Positions 15,797-23,463 of a stretch of DNA of 29,534 nt are shown one piece after another. Positions within the stretch are counted from its first letter, which is position 1. Every line of letters begins with the position of its first letter. The DNA is from Actinomycetes bacterium (lineage in GTDB: Bacteria > Actinomycetota > Actinomycetes > Actinomycetales > Cellulomonadaceae). The stretch lies in the NCBI GenBank assembly GCA_023424135.1, contig JAFAEH010000302.1:1-29534 (forward strand), given 5' to 3'. The position numbers and the translations under genes were made by a program. Below the pieces are notes generated by a model that made no database searches, was not told where the DNA came from, and saw nothing but the letters and a program-made list of their open reading frames with translations.

Positions 15797-18700
15797 ATGT
15801 GGATCACCAGCGAGGTGGAACTACCGCAGGCCGTCATCGACGCGCACGCCGCAGGGCACCTGGTCCTCTTCGTCGGCGCCGGTGCGTCAATGGGTCCGCC
15901 ATCCAGCCTGCCATCGTTCACCGGTCTAGCTCGCGAGTTGGCGAGCATGGCCCGGATACCCTTCGCAGACACCGCGAACCTCGACACGTTCCTCGGAGAA
16001 CTACCAGTCGGGTTCGACACTCACTCGCATACACGCGATCTGATCGGCCGGGCGGGGTCGTTACCCAACCCGACGCACACTGCACTCGTGCGATTGGCAT
16101 CATCCACCGGGGATCTGCGCATCGTAACCACGAACTTCGACGATCACCTACTTTCGGCCGCCACCGATGCGGGGGTGGAGGTGCGCGACACTTGGTTCGG
16201 GCCCTCACTGCCCCTCGGTGACGAGTTCACCGGACTAGTCCACCTGCACGGCTCGGTGCGCCGAGATCCACGAGAACTTGTCCTCACGGATACAGATTTC
16301 GGACGAGCTTACTTGACTCGCGGCTGGGCTACACGGTTCTTGCTACCGATGTTCCAGGAGTACACCGTAGTCTTTGTCGGATACAGCCACGACGACCCAA
16401 TCATGCGTTACCTGGCTCTCGGACTTCCGCCCCGGACGCTGCGCTTCGCTTTCACACCGCAACACCATTCAGCAGACCCGAAATGGGAACGGCTGGGCGT
16501 CGGCACGATCGGTTATCCAGTTGTTGGCGACGACCATACGTCCCTTGTTGCCGCACTTCAGGCGTGGGATGTACGCGCCCGGATGGGTCAGACGGACCAC
16601 CAGGCCCGCATGAGAGAGATCATCGAGGCCGGCCCGGAGATGACTCCGGTCGATCGCGATTACCTTGCTGACCGGATCGCGACTACAGACGGCGCTCGCC
16701 ACTTCGCCGCAGCAGCCGCAGATGCCCTCCTCGACCACAAGTTGGCCTGGCTCCAATGGGCGGAGGACCTTCCTGGATTTAGGTCGCTCTTCACCGGTGG
16801 GCGCGGTGGCGAGGCCGAGGCGACCCTCGTCAACTGGTTCTGCAGCGTCTTCATTGCATCGCCGGAACTACATGGTGCGGCCCTGCAGACCGTGCAGCGC
16901 CAAGGTCAAGCGTTCTCGGATGAGCTCTTCAGAGGTGCCTGCTGGGCGGCAGACCAACTAGGCAAGAAGGAGCCTGACGCCGGGCGTCGCTGGAAGGCAC
17001 TTCTTGCGAGCTCCATTCGCGGACACTCGGCACCCGTAGAAACGGATTGGCTGCTTCCATATCTCCCGGGCGACCATACGGAGCACCTCTCCGTGTTGAG
17101 GTCCGCACTGCGGCCCCACTTGGCGTTGAAGCGGCGATGGTTTTCCAGCGAGCCGGATTCAGCAACTGCACCTCCGGACGCCGAAGCGCGATGGAGCACT
17201 GCGGGCGAGAGCCTCACCAGTCACGTCACCAAGGCTGTTCAGGTGTCAGAGGCCGGTGATCCCGCGCTCGGAAGCCTCCTTGAAGACGCGCTGAGCGCCG
17301 CATACGATTTGCTTGATGCGTACTTTGGACCAAGGGAGTGGGACAGTCTTAGCTACGGACGCTCAGCAATCGAGCCGCACTCACAGGACGAGTTCCACGA
17401 CCCCGTCGACGCTGTCATTGACGGGCTACGAGCATACGGCGAGAAGGCACTGCCCGTCCTACCCGGCTTGCCCGAGCGATGGTGGTCGCTCGGTCGCGAA
17501 CTCTTCCAGCGTCTCGCGCTCCACCTCCTGACCGGAGACCGGTCTCGCGACCCCGATGACAAGATCTCCTGGCTACTAGAGAGATCGCTGGTTTACAAGT
17601 CCGGCTTGAAGCATGAGGTATACCAAGTGCTCCAGGCGGCCACCCCGTCAAGCTCCGCGCCAGCGCGCGATCGACTACTCGCAACCGTCCTCGCGGGCCC
17701 GCCTTGGCTTGAAGAAGCACCCGATCTCGATCGCCACGCTGCGTACGCAAAGTACAACGTCCTCGTCTGGCTCACTCGCGTCGCGCCGGCGTGGCGCGGT
17801 GCAGCCAGAGAACTCGAGGCCACGCAAGAGGCAAACCCTGACTTTGCGCCGCGCGAGCATCCGGACTTCGATCGCTGGATGTCGAGCGGAACATGGGGTG
17901 GCAAATTTCCTATGGAACCGGACGATTTCGTGCAGGCATTCGAGATCGACCCGACACAAGCACTCGACGACCTCGTGAGCCGCGACTACTCAGAGCGGAC
18001 CTTTGACCAGCCAAGGTGGGAGGACGCCCTGTCGCTCGTCAGTCGAGCAGCAGAGGCGCGCCCCGATGTGGGCGAACAGATGTGGCGCCTCGCGGATGAG
18101 CGGGCTGATGAGCAAGCCGGGGACATCCAGCGAGCCCTGGTCGGCGGCTGGGCGAAGGCGCGCCTCACGGCCGACGCCGAGACGGTCGTCGCCCGAGTTT
18201 CGGAGCGTGTAGGAGATGCAGGGTCCGCACGCGCGATCAGCCGGTTCCTCCTTGAGCAGGTGCGGCTGCAGGCCGATGTCGATGAGACGCCCGCCCTCGC
18301 AGCGATGCGCGACATCGCGCTCGCGCTGTGGCAGGAGCACAGCGCATCCTTCACACACGCGAAAGATCTCGACCCTGTCTCCTTCGCGCCGCTATATCTT
18401 AATTCTTGGCCGGGCGAACTCGCGCAGTACTGGATAAGCGAGGTCGACCGGCGTTGGAGGCACAACCGAGACGATTGGTCGGGCCTCAGCGAACAGGAGC
18501 GCGCTGCGTTTGGCCAGTTGCTTGAAGGGACAGGCGACACACGCTACGCCACCCAACCAGCCGTTGCCAGTGGGCTCTTTTTCTTGTTCGCCGCCGACCC
18601 CGACTTCGCAGTCGAGCGCATCATCCCCTTGTTCTTGCATGACTCGACGGCAAGGCTCGCGTGGTCTCCCTATCTGCACCACCCCCGCTACAACGACAAG

Positions 18701-19336
18701 CTCCTTGGGGCTGGGATGCTCGAGGCCGTGATAGCGGAATGGGATCGCCTTGGGGATTTGGACGATGGGTTGCAAAACCAGTTCCTCGGGCTTGTCGCAT
18801 CCATAGTCGCCGTTGCGGGAATTAACGCCAAACAGCGACAGGCGCTTCTAGACAAAAGCGTCCTCGCCGACGACGGCGCATACGCAGCGAACTTTGCCGA
18901 AGCAGCTGTTCGCCTCCTGCAGTCTGAGCGTGTCGATGGAGCAGCAGTGTGGGGACGTTGGCTCGGTGATCACGTGAGGGCTCGCCTCGCAGGGATTCCA
19001 CGAAGAGCAGAGTTGGAGGAACTCGCTCGTTGGGCCGACGTCTTGCCGCATCTCGGGGATGCCGTTCCCGAAGCATCAGCGATGCTGGGCGGTCGCGGCA
19101 TCGGCCTAGGCGACAGGTTTTTCGATCCCGACTTCCCCGACGGGGTGCTGCTCGAGCACGGACAGACCCTTGTTCAGCACTACGTCGAGCGAATCCGGAA
19201 CTCTTCACAGACTGGCTACCTCGTTCCGCATCAGGTGCGGGAGCTCATCGACAATATGCGCGTAGTGCTCGGCGACGCCGCGGTCCAACCACTCATCGCC
19301 GCGGCGACCGAGAGCGGATTCGACAGGCGCTACTGA
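15797..19336 (+). CDS. SIR2-domain protein with large helical C-terminus, candidate anti-phage NADase
   Basis: This 1179-aa cytoplasmic protein has a SIR2 fold in residues 20-250: LVLFVGAGAS (NAD loop, 27-31), IVTTNFD (Asn 113), HLHGSV (His 151) and VVFVGYSHDDPIMRYL. These are the features of the bacterial defence-associated sirtuins (Dsr/Thoeris type), which destroy NAD+ on phage infection. The other 900 residues are predominantly helical, with no motif I recognise (possibly DUF4020-like), and probably act as sensor and oligomerisation region. AGCGGAGA precedes the ATG at 15797; the frame is open 20 codons further up. Codons are markedly more AT-rich than in the neighbours, pointing to foreign origin. 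It stands alone, with no partner gene in its transcription unit. Confidence 0.85.
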   Translation: MWITSEVELPQAVIDAHAAGHLVLFVGAGASMGPPSSLPSFTGLARELASMARIPFADTANLDTFLGELPVGFDTHSHTRDLIGRAGSLPNPTHTALVRLASSTGDLRIVTTNFDDHLLSAATDAGVEVRDTWFGPSLPLGDEFTGLVHLHGSVRRDPRELVLTDTDFGRAYLTRGWATRFLLPMFQEYTVVFVGYSHDDPIMRYLALGLPPRTLRFAFTPQHHSADPKWERLGVGTIGYPVVGDDHTSLVAALQAWDVRARMGQTDHQARMREIIEAGPEMTPVDRDYLADRIATTDGARHFAAAAADALLDHKLAWLQWAEDLPGFRSLFTGGRGGEAEATLVNWFCSVFIASPELHGAALQTVQRQGQAFSDELFRGACWAADQLGKKEPDAGRRWKALLASSIRGHSAPVETDWLLPYLPGDHTEHLSVLRSALRPHLALKRRWFSSEPDSATAPPDAEARWSTAGESLTSHVTKAVQVSEAGDPALGSLLEDALSAAYDLLDAYFGPREWDSLSYGRSAIEPHSQDEFHDPVDAVIDGLRAYGEKALPVLPGLPERWWSLGRELFQRLALHLLTGDRSRDPDDKISWLLERSLVYKSGLKHEVYQVLQAATPSSSAPARDRLLATVLAGPPWLEEAPDLDRHAAYAKYNVLVWLTRVAPAWRGAARELEATQEANPDFAPREHPDFDRWMSSGTWGGKFPMEPDDFVQAFEIDPTQALDDLVSRDYSERTFDQPRWEDALSLVSRAAEARPDVGEQMWRLADERADEQAGDIQRALVGGWAKARLTADAETVVARVSERVGDAGSARAISRFLLEQVRLQADVDETPALAAMRDIALALWQEHSASFTHAKDLDPVSFAPLYLNSWPGELAQYWISEVDRRWRHNRDDWSGLSEQERAAFGQLLEGTGDTRYATQPAVASGLFFLFAADPDFAVERIIPLFLHDSTARLAWSPYLHHPRYNDKLLGAGMLEAVIAEWDRLGDLDDGLQNQFLGLVASIVAVAGINAKQRQALLDKSVLADDGAYAANFAEAAVRLLQSERVDGAAVWGRWLGDHVRARLAGIPRRAELEELARWADVLPHLGDAVPEASAMLGGRGIGLGDRFFDPDFPDGVLLEHGQTLVQHYVERIRNSSQTGYLVPHQVRELIDNMRVVLGDAAVQPLIAAATESGFDRRY

Positions 19337-19504
19337 CAACGGCGCGCGCTTCGGTCATCGTTGCCTCTCGCACGGTGCGGACGCATGCGTCAGCGGCCAT
19401 CAAAAGAATCGGGATGACGCCACAGGCTCGGACCCACCCGAGGCGCATGAGCATCGCCATGCAAGAGGAGTCGACGCTGCGATCCCTTGCTCTGACCGGG
19501 TCGC

Positions 19505-19882
19505 TCAGGAGCCGAGCAGGTGATCGCCCTCGCCGACGCGGAACGCCTCCTGCACCCATCCGGCGAAGGTGTCGTCGAGGTCGGCCGGTGACCGGAGCAC
19601 GTACTGGTGGACGAACAGGTGCTTCGTGTACGGGCTGACCCGGGTGATCCGTGGCTCCAGCGGCAGAGGACGCATGAGGTCGAGGTACCCCTGGACGCCC
19701 TTCGACGTCGGCCGCGCACCGGCGAAACCGCGTCGGCTCCCCCTGAACGTGATCGTGGTCTTCGACACGGACACCGTGACGTCACCCTGTCCGAGGATCA
19801 GCGCCTCGACCTCGCGGTAGAGCGCGACGTGCTCGGCAGGGGCGTTACGGAGGTGGCGTTCAACGGTCCACTCGATTTCCAT
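19505..19882 (-). CDS. DUF5655-domain protein
   Basis: This 125-aa soluble protein matches the pattern of DUF5655: WTVERHLRNAPAEHVALYRE, SKTTITFRGSRRGFAGARP, GYLDLMRPL, TRVSPYTKHLFVHQY and AGWVQEAFRVGEGDHL. The conserved basic and aromatic residues suggest binding to a nucleic acid or anionic ligand, but no activity is established to my knowledge. Codon use is typical high-GC, unlike the SIR2 gene it converges on. It is 18 nt downstream of the methyltransferase-like gene on the same strand and probably shares its transcript. Confidence 0.8.
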   Translation of the reverse strand: MEIEWTVERHLRNAPAEHVALYREVEALILGQGDVTVSVSKTTITFRGSRRGFAGARPTSKGVQGYLDLMRPLPLEPRITRVSPYTKHLFVHQYVLRSPADLDDTFAGWVQEAFRVGEGDHLLGS

Positions 19883-19900
19883 CTGGCCAGCCTGGATCCT

Positions 19901-20455
19901 TCAGCATGCAGCAACCGGCCGGGTTAGCCGACCTCCGGTTGCGGCGAGGGCCCTGGCGATGGTTCGTCGGTCGATCCAGCGAGGCACCTCGCTCCGATAG
20001 GCCTCGTAGCTGTCGCCGAAGTGGGCGCTCAGCGCAGCTTCCTCGGCCCGGATCTGTCCGAGGTCGATGGCAGCGACGAAAGCGGCAACAGGGAGGAGGG
20101 CAGGCAGCGAGCGCCGGGCGGTGGCGTGTGCGAGGAGAGTGCCGGCCATCGCGACGTACATGGGATTGCGCGTGAGGCTGTTCGCCCCGTCGGTGACGAG
20201 CGTGTTGGCCGCTTCGGGGTGCATCGGGTCCACGGTCGTGCGGTGCCGGCGGAACCGCAGGACGGCGTCGGCGGCCAACGCGGCGGAGCAGGCGGCGAGG
20301 GCCGCCGCGGCGATCGTGGAGCCGGTTGTGCGCCGGTGAGACCGCGAGATCACTCTCTGAGCGGCGCCCGCAGCGACCAGGAGAACAACCGGGGGAACGT
20401 GCACGCTGGCCCGCCGGTCGCTACGGGTGGCCACGGCGTCGAGGTGCTGTGGCAC
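19901..20455 (-). CDS. Isoprenylcysteine carboxyl methyltransferase (ICMT)-like membrane protein
   Basis: This 184-aa protein has about three to four hydrophobic helices and the C-terminal ICMT/PEMT signature: SLTRNPMYVAMAGTLLAH, then EEAALSAHFGDSYEAYRSEV, then PRWI. Family members transfer a methyl group from S-adenosylmethionine to a lipid-linked or small hydrophobic substrate at the membrane. The bacterial substrate is generally unknown. The GTG start at 20455 has GGAGG 4 nt upstream; another GTG at 20404 would start at the first hydrophobic helix. It probably forms an operon with the DUF5655 gene. Confidence 0.8.
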   Translation of the reverse strand: MPQHLDAVATRSDRRASVHVPPVVLLVAAGAAQRVISRSHRRTTGSTIAAAALAACSAALAADAVLRFRRHRTTVDPMHPEAANTLVTDGANSLTRNPMYVAMAGTLLAHATARRSLPALLPVAAFVAAIDLGQIRAEEAALSAHFGDSYEAYRSEVPRWIDRRTIARALAATGGRLTRPVAAC

Positions 20456-20557
20456 TCGTCCTCCATCGGATGGGTCGGGTCGCGGCTACGTCGTAATCGT
20501 GCCAGGAGTCCGAGATCGGACGGCGAAGCGGTTCCGACATGCACTCGCTTGAATCAC

Positions 20558-21055
20558 CTACGCCTCTCTGCGGGGAGAGGAGCCCGTGACCTCGCCGATT
20601 TGCCGCCGAGAACCGCCCGCACGGATCCAATGTCGCAAGGGACATCCCGACGAGGTTGGCGTACTCCCCAGCATGCCCGGAGAAGCCCGGCTCGGCAGAC
20701 GAACACCACGTGCCGCCCACACCGACAGCCCCGACAGGACGGTGTAGATCGCACCGCACGACCGATCCGCACACCTGTCGACAGGAGCGGCCGGCGGGCC
20801 GCGGGCGCTATCGCGCTCCGACGAGCCTGTCCACGTGCGAGGCCAGCCGTGCACACCGATGGCCAGAACGACGAGCCCGACAAGGGCTGCCAATTGACCG
20901 ATGAGAAGTTGCGCCGGGCTTACCTCCGCGGAGAACGCAGGCGCGTACAGCCACCCGCCGCCGATGAGGAGGACGACTCCCCAGACCAGGAACGGTGCGC
21001 TGCGGGCAGGGCTCTGAACAACGGCCGGTTCCATCCGGGCTCTCTCGGTCATGTC
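20558..21055 (-). CDS. Small two-helix membrane protein, C-terminus probably decayed
   Basis: Residues 1-80 have normal codon bias and contain two hydrophobic helices, FLVWGVVLLIGGGWLYAPAF and LIGQLAALVGLVVLAIGVHG. From about residue 85 the sequence (SARGPPAAPVDRCADRSCG and onward) loses coding character and runs into a duplicated relaxase-leader segment on the opposite strand. The true gene probably ended near 20810, and the remaining 80 codons are fortuitous. GGGAAG precedes the ATG by 7 nt. A hairpin CCTCTC/GAGAGG (20563-20580) lies near the final stop. I do not recognise the family. Confidence 0.55.
   Translation of the reverse strand, partial: DMTERARMEPAVVQSPARSAPFLVWGVVLLIGGGWLYAPAFSAEVSPAQLLIGQLAALVGLVVLAIGVHGWPRTWTGSSERDSARGPPAAPVDRCADRSCGAIYTVLSGLSVWAARGVRLPSRASPGMLGSTPTSSGCPLRHWIRAGGSRRQIGEVTGSSPRREA
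20766..20802. repeat. First copy of the relaxase-leader repeat
   Basis: TCCGCACACCTGTC, then AGAGCGG-like and GGCGGGCCGC blocks, match 21254-21292 (37 against 39 bp, about 80 percent identical). This copy contains the perfect palindrome CCTGTCGACAGG. It lies at the point where the small membrane gene loses coding character. Confidence 0.5.
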
Positions 21056-21253
21056 GGTTCTTCCCTTGCGGTCGGCCGTCGTGCCTGGGGCGATCATGAT
21101 GGCGCGCGGGCAGCTTCTGCGGAAGGCCGCGGGCGCAGCTTCTCGATTGCTCCTGGTCGGGCGAGCTCTCGCTCCCGTGTCGTCTTGGTGGCATCTCTGC
21201 ACACCCGTCTGTAGGCGCCCCCGTGGGCGGGCCGCGACATCTTCTCCGCCTGG

Positions 21254-21292
21254 TCCGCACACCTGTCACCAAGAGCGGTGACGGCGGGCCGC
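21254..21292. repeat. Second copy of the relaxase-leader repeat
   Basis: Starts with the same TCCGCACACCTGTC and ends with GGCGGGCCGC, 33 nt before the relaxase start. Being just ahead of a MobF relaxase gene, it could be part of an origin of transfer or of the relaxase promoter. Confidence 0.5.
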
Positions 21293-21324
21293 ACGGCGCG
21301 CCGGGAAGGGAGGTGGTGCGCGTG

Positions 21325-21891
21325 ATGTCGATGCACAAGCTGACGGCTGGGGACGGGTACGCGTACCTGACCCGGCACGTTGCCGCGGGCGATGCTGGGC
21401 TCGAGGCGGGCGCGTCGCTGACCCTGTACTACGAGCAGACCGGCAACCCGGCCGGCCGCTGGTACGGCGAAGGCCTTGCCGGGCTGGGCGACGCGACCCG
21501 GCGGCTCCGTGCCGGTGACGTCGTGACCGAGGCGGCGATGACGGCCGTGTTCCGCGACGGCGTCGACCCTCTGACCAACGACGCACTCGGTCGCGCGTAC
21601 CGGACCTTTGATGACGGGAAGCGGCATGCGGTCGTCGGCTACGACCTGACGTTCACGGCGCCCAAGTCCGTGTCGGTGCTGTGGGCGTTGGCCGATGACG
21701 CGCACCGCGTAATCGTCTATGACGCGCACCGGGCGGCGCTGGCGTCATCGCTGGAGTTCGTCGAGCAGCGCGTCATTCGGACGCGCATCGGTGAGGGGGG
21801 CCGTCATCAGGTCCGCACGCGCGGGATGGTTGCCGCGGCGTTCGATCACTGGGACACCCGGGCCGGTGACCCGAACCTGCGTCCCTGCTGA
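21325..21891 (+). pseudogene. Truncated MobF-family conjugative relaxase (N-terminal fragment)
   Basis: The fragment reads MSMHKLTAGDGYAYLTRHVA, then ASLTLYYEQTGNPAGRWYG, then YDLTFTAPKSVSVLWALAD and FDHWDTRAGDPNL. This is the TrwC/TraI-type relaxase start with its catalytic Tyr region and the FTAPKSVSVLWAL block. In intact homologs DPNL is followed by the HxH metal ligands (HTH) and over a thousand residues of relaxase and helicase. Here the frame ends three codons after DPNL, where integrase sequence begins. AGGGAGG lies upstream; GTG codons at 21316 and 21322 are alternative starts. The protein cannot be functional. Confidence 0.85.
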
Positions 21892-22088
21892 TCGCTGCTG
21901 GGGCGGACGTGAAGGCGGTGCAGGTGATCCTCGGGCACTCGACCGCGACGATGACGATGGACCTGTACGGGCACCTGTTCAGCGAGGCGACCTGGCAGGC
22001 CATGGAGCGCCTCCCGGCGATACCGCTGATGCCGGTGGCTCGGGAAATCGAGCCGCCCAGCAGGCCGCCGGCCGGAACTCTCGGCTGA
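21879..22088 (+). pseudogene. C-terminal remnant of a tyrosine recombinase (integrase)
   Basis: In the frame starting at 21879 the translation is ASLLIAAGADVKAVQVILGH, then STATMTMDLYGHLF, then a Pro-rich tail to a TGA. The LGHSTATMTMDLYGH block carries the second conserved His and the catalytic Tyr of phage-type integrases. Everything before the usual RHTAAS motif, including the N-terminal arm-binding and core domains, is absent. It probably descends from the integrase that placed this island in the tRNA gene. The remnant overlaps the end of the relaxase fragment by a few bases in a different frame. Confidence 0.85.
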
Positions 22089-22184
22089 GCGGCCCCCGGG
22101 CTGCTCTCGTCGCGAGGCGAGTGACATCTGCATGCCGCTCTCGGCACGGGAGCACTCGTGCTTGGTTGGTGCATGACCTGCAGT

Positions 22185-23252
22185 TCAGATGTGGAGGGGC
22201 GGCCCAGGGCGGTGACGCCGCCTCGCGCGACGGATCAGGAAGTTCCAGAACTCCTCGTCGATCCCTTCAGGTGGGTCGGGCTGCTCCCAGGTCCGCGCCT
22301 CCTCATTGCTGCGTCCGTCCCAATCGCGAGGGAACTCCTCCGTTCCCATGCCATGGGGTCCACGGTGCTCAAGGCCATCCCGAGTGACCGCCCAGTCATC
22401 GCTGACCCACTCGTCCAGGGGGCTCTGGAGCCATGCCCCGGGGTCCTCACGGCGCCCGGCGATGGCCTCTCGGAGAGCAGCGTGGAGGTTTGCGAAGACC
22501 CTGGCGTCCAATCGCCTTGCCTCCTGGGCGAACCCAGCGACGATCATCTCGCGACGAAGCTTGTCAAGGATTTCATCAGCCGCGACTCCAGATTCCCACG
22601 GCACCATCATTGGGCGGCTACCCGGCCGATCCTCAGGGGCCTCCCATTCGATTTCAACGATCGGGCGGATGTCATAATCCCCGGGCTGCAGCCTGTGCAG
22701 TGGCTGACCAGTGGCGGCAGCACTCACTCGGAACACGAACCGCGGCTGGTTAGGACCTCCAGTGCCCGCAGGAATCGTCACCTGGTGAAACCACAGCCCG
22801 CCCATGGCATCAACCTCTTCCAGCGCTGCTCTGACGCTCTCGAACGAGATGCCGTCGGCGAGCCGCTGGATCACCGCATCCTGTTCGCGCACGCCGTCAG
22901 CCGCCCGATTCTCCAAGCGTGCCTGGAGTTCGTCGAGGCGCAACGATAGGTCCCGCTGGTTCGCGACGATGTCACCAGTCTCTTCCGCGACGACCTGCCG
23001 CGTCGTCTCTTGGACAGCCGTGACGATCCGAGAAGTGAATGTGCGCTCGAGGAACCAGATCCCCGCCACAAGGAGCAACGTAGTTCCCACGTTCGTCAAT
23101 GTGGCCGAGGTCAGGGCCCTCCAGTCGCCGAACCCAGGACCAGCGCGCAATACGAGCGCGAACGGCGCGGCCGTCACGAGGATGCCGATGACTGTCACCA
23201 GAGCGATCAGTCCCCAGCGGACGCGATGCGCCGGTGAAGCCTCCTGGTCCAT
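22185..23252 (-). CDS. Two-TM coiled-coil membrane protein of unknown function
   Basis: This 355-aa protein starts with two transmembrane helices (about residues 13-36 and 46-68), then a heptad-rich coiled coil (about 72-125, ETTRQVVAEETGDIVANQRD, LDELQARLENRAADGV). The remaining 230-residue soluble domain is acidic and Trp-rich (PMMVPWESGVAADEIL, DEWVSDDWAVTRDGLEHRG). I recognise no catalytic motif. The arrangement is that of a membrane-tethered sensor or effector, and GAGTGAGG lies 4 nt before the ATG. Codon bias is intermediate between host and SIR2 gene. It is the only full-length gene between the mobility scar and the IS element. Confidence 0.7.
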   Translation of the reverse strand: MDQEASPAHRVRWGLIALVTVIGILVTAAPFALVLRAGPGFGDWRALTSATLTNVGTTLLLVAGIWFLERTFTSRIVTAVQETTRQVVAEETGDIVANQRDLSLRLDELQARLENRAADGVREQDAVIQRLADGISFESVRAALEEVDAMGGLWFHQVTIPAGTGGPNQPRFVFRVSAAATGQPLHRLQPGDYDIRPIVEIEWEAPEDRPGSRPMMVPWESGVAADEILDKLRREMIVAGFAQEARRLDARVFANLHAALREAIAGRREDPGAWLQSPLDEWVSDDWAVTRDGLEHRGPHGMGTEEFPRDWDGRSNEEARTWEQPDPPEGIDEEFWNFLIRRARRRHRPGPPLHI

Positions 23253-23447
23253 GACACCTCACTCCCCCATCGCAGGGCCGACCTGCCGCCGAGTCTCCCA
23301 GACCGCAGGCCGCCTCTACGAGCGCCCTCCGTCGCCTGGCAGCGCCAAGGCAGCCAGAGCATCACGAGGTGAGGCGCCCGCCAGTCATCGCTACCCGGAC
23401 GTCCGCCGGCGTCCGTCCACGTGTTCGACCAGACCGTCCACGTCCTG

Positions 23448-23463
23448 AGACGAGTCGCTGACC
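23448..23463. repeat. Left 16-bp direct repeat flanking the IS481-type element
   Basis: AGACGAGTCGCTGACC is identical to 25168-25183 on the far side of the element. It would be a target duplication of unusual length, or partly pre-existing sequence. Confidence 0.6.

Noticed and set aside
16374..16961. Short frames on both strands within the SIR2 gene
   Set aside because: They fall inside a single uninterrupted 1179-codon frame with conserved motifs; no ribosome binding sites or family resemblance.
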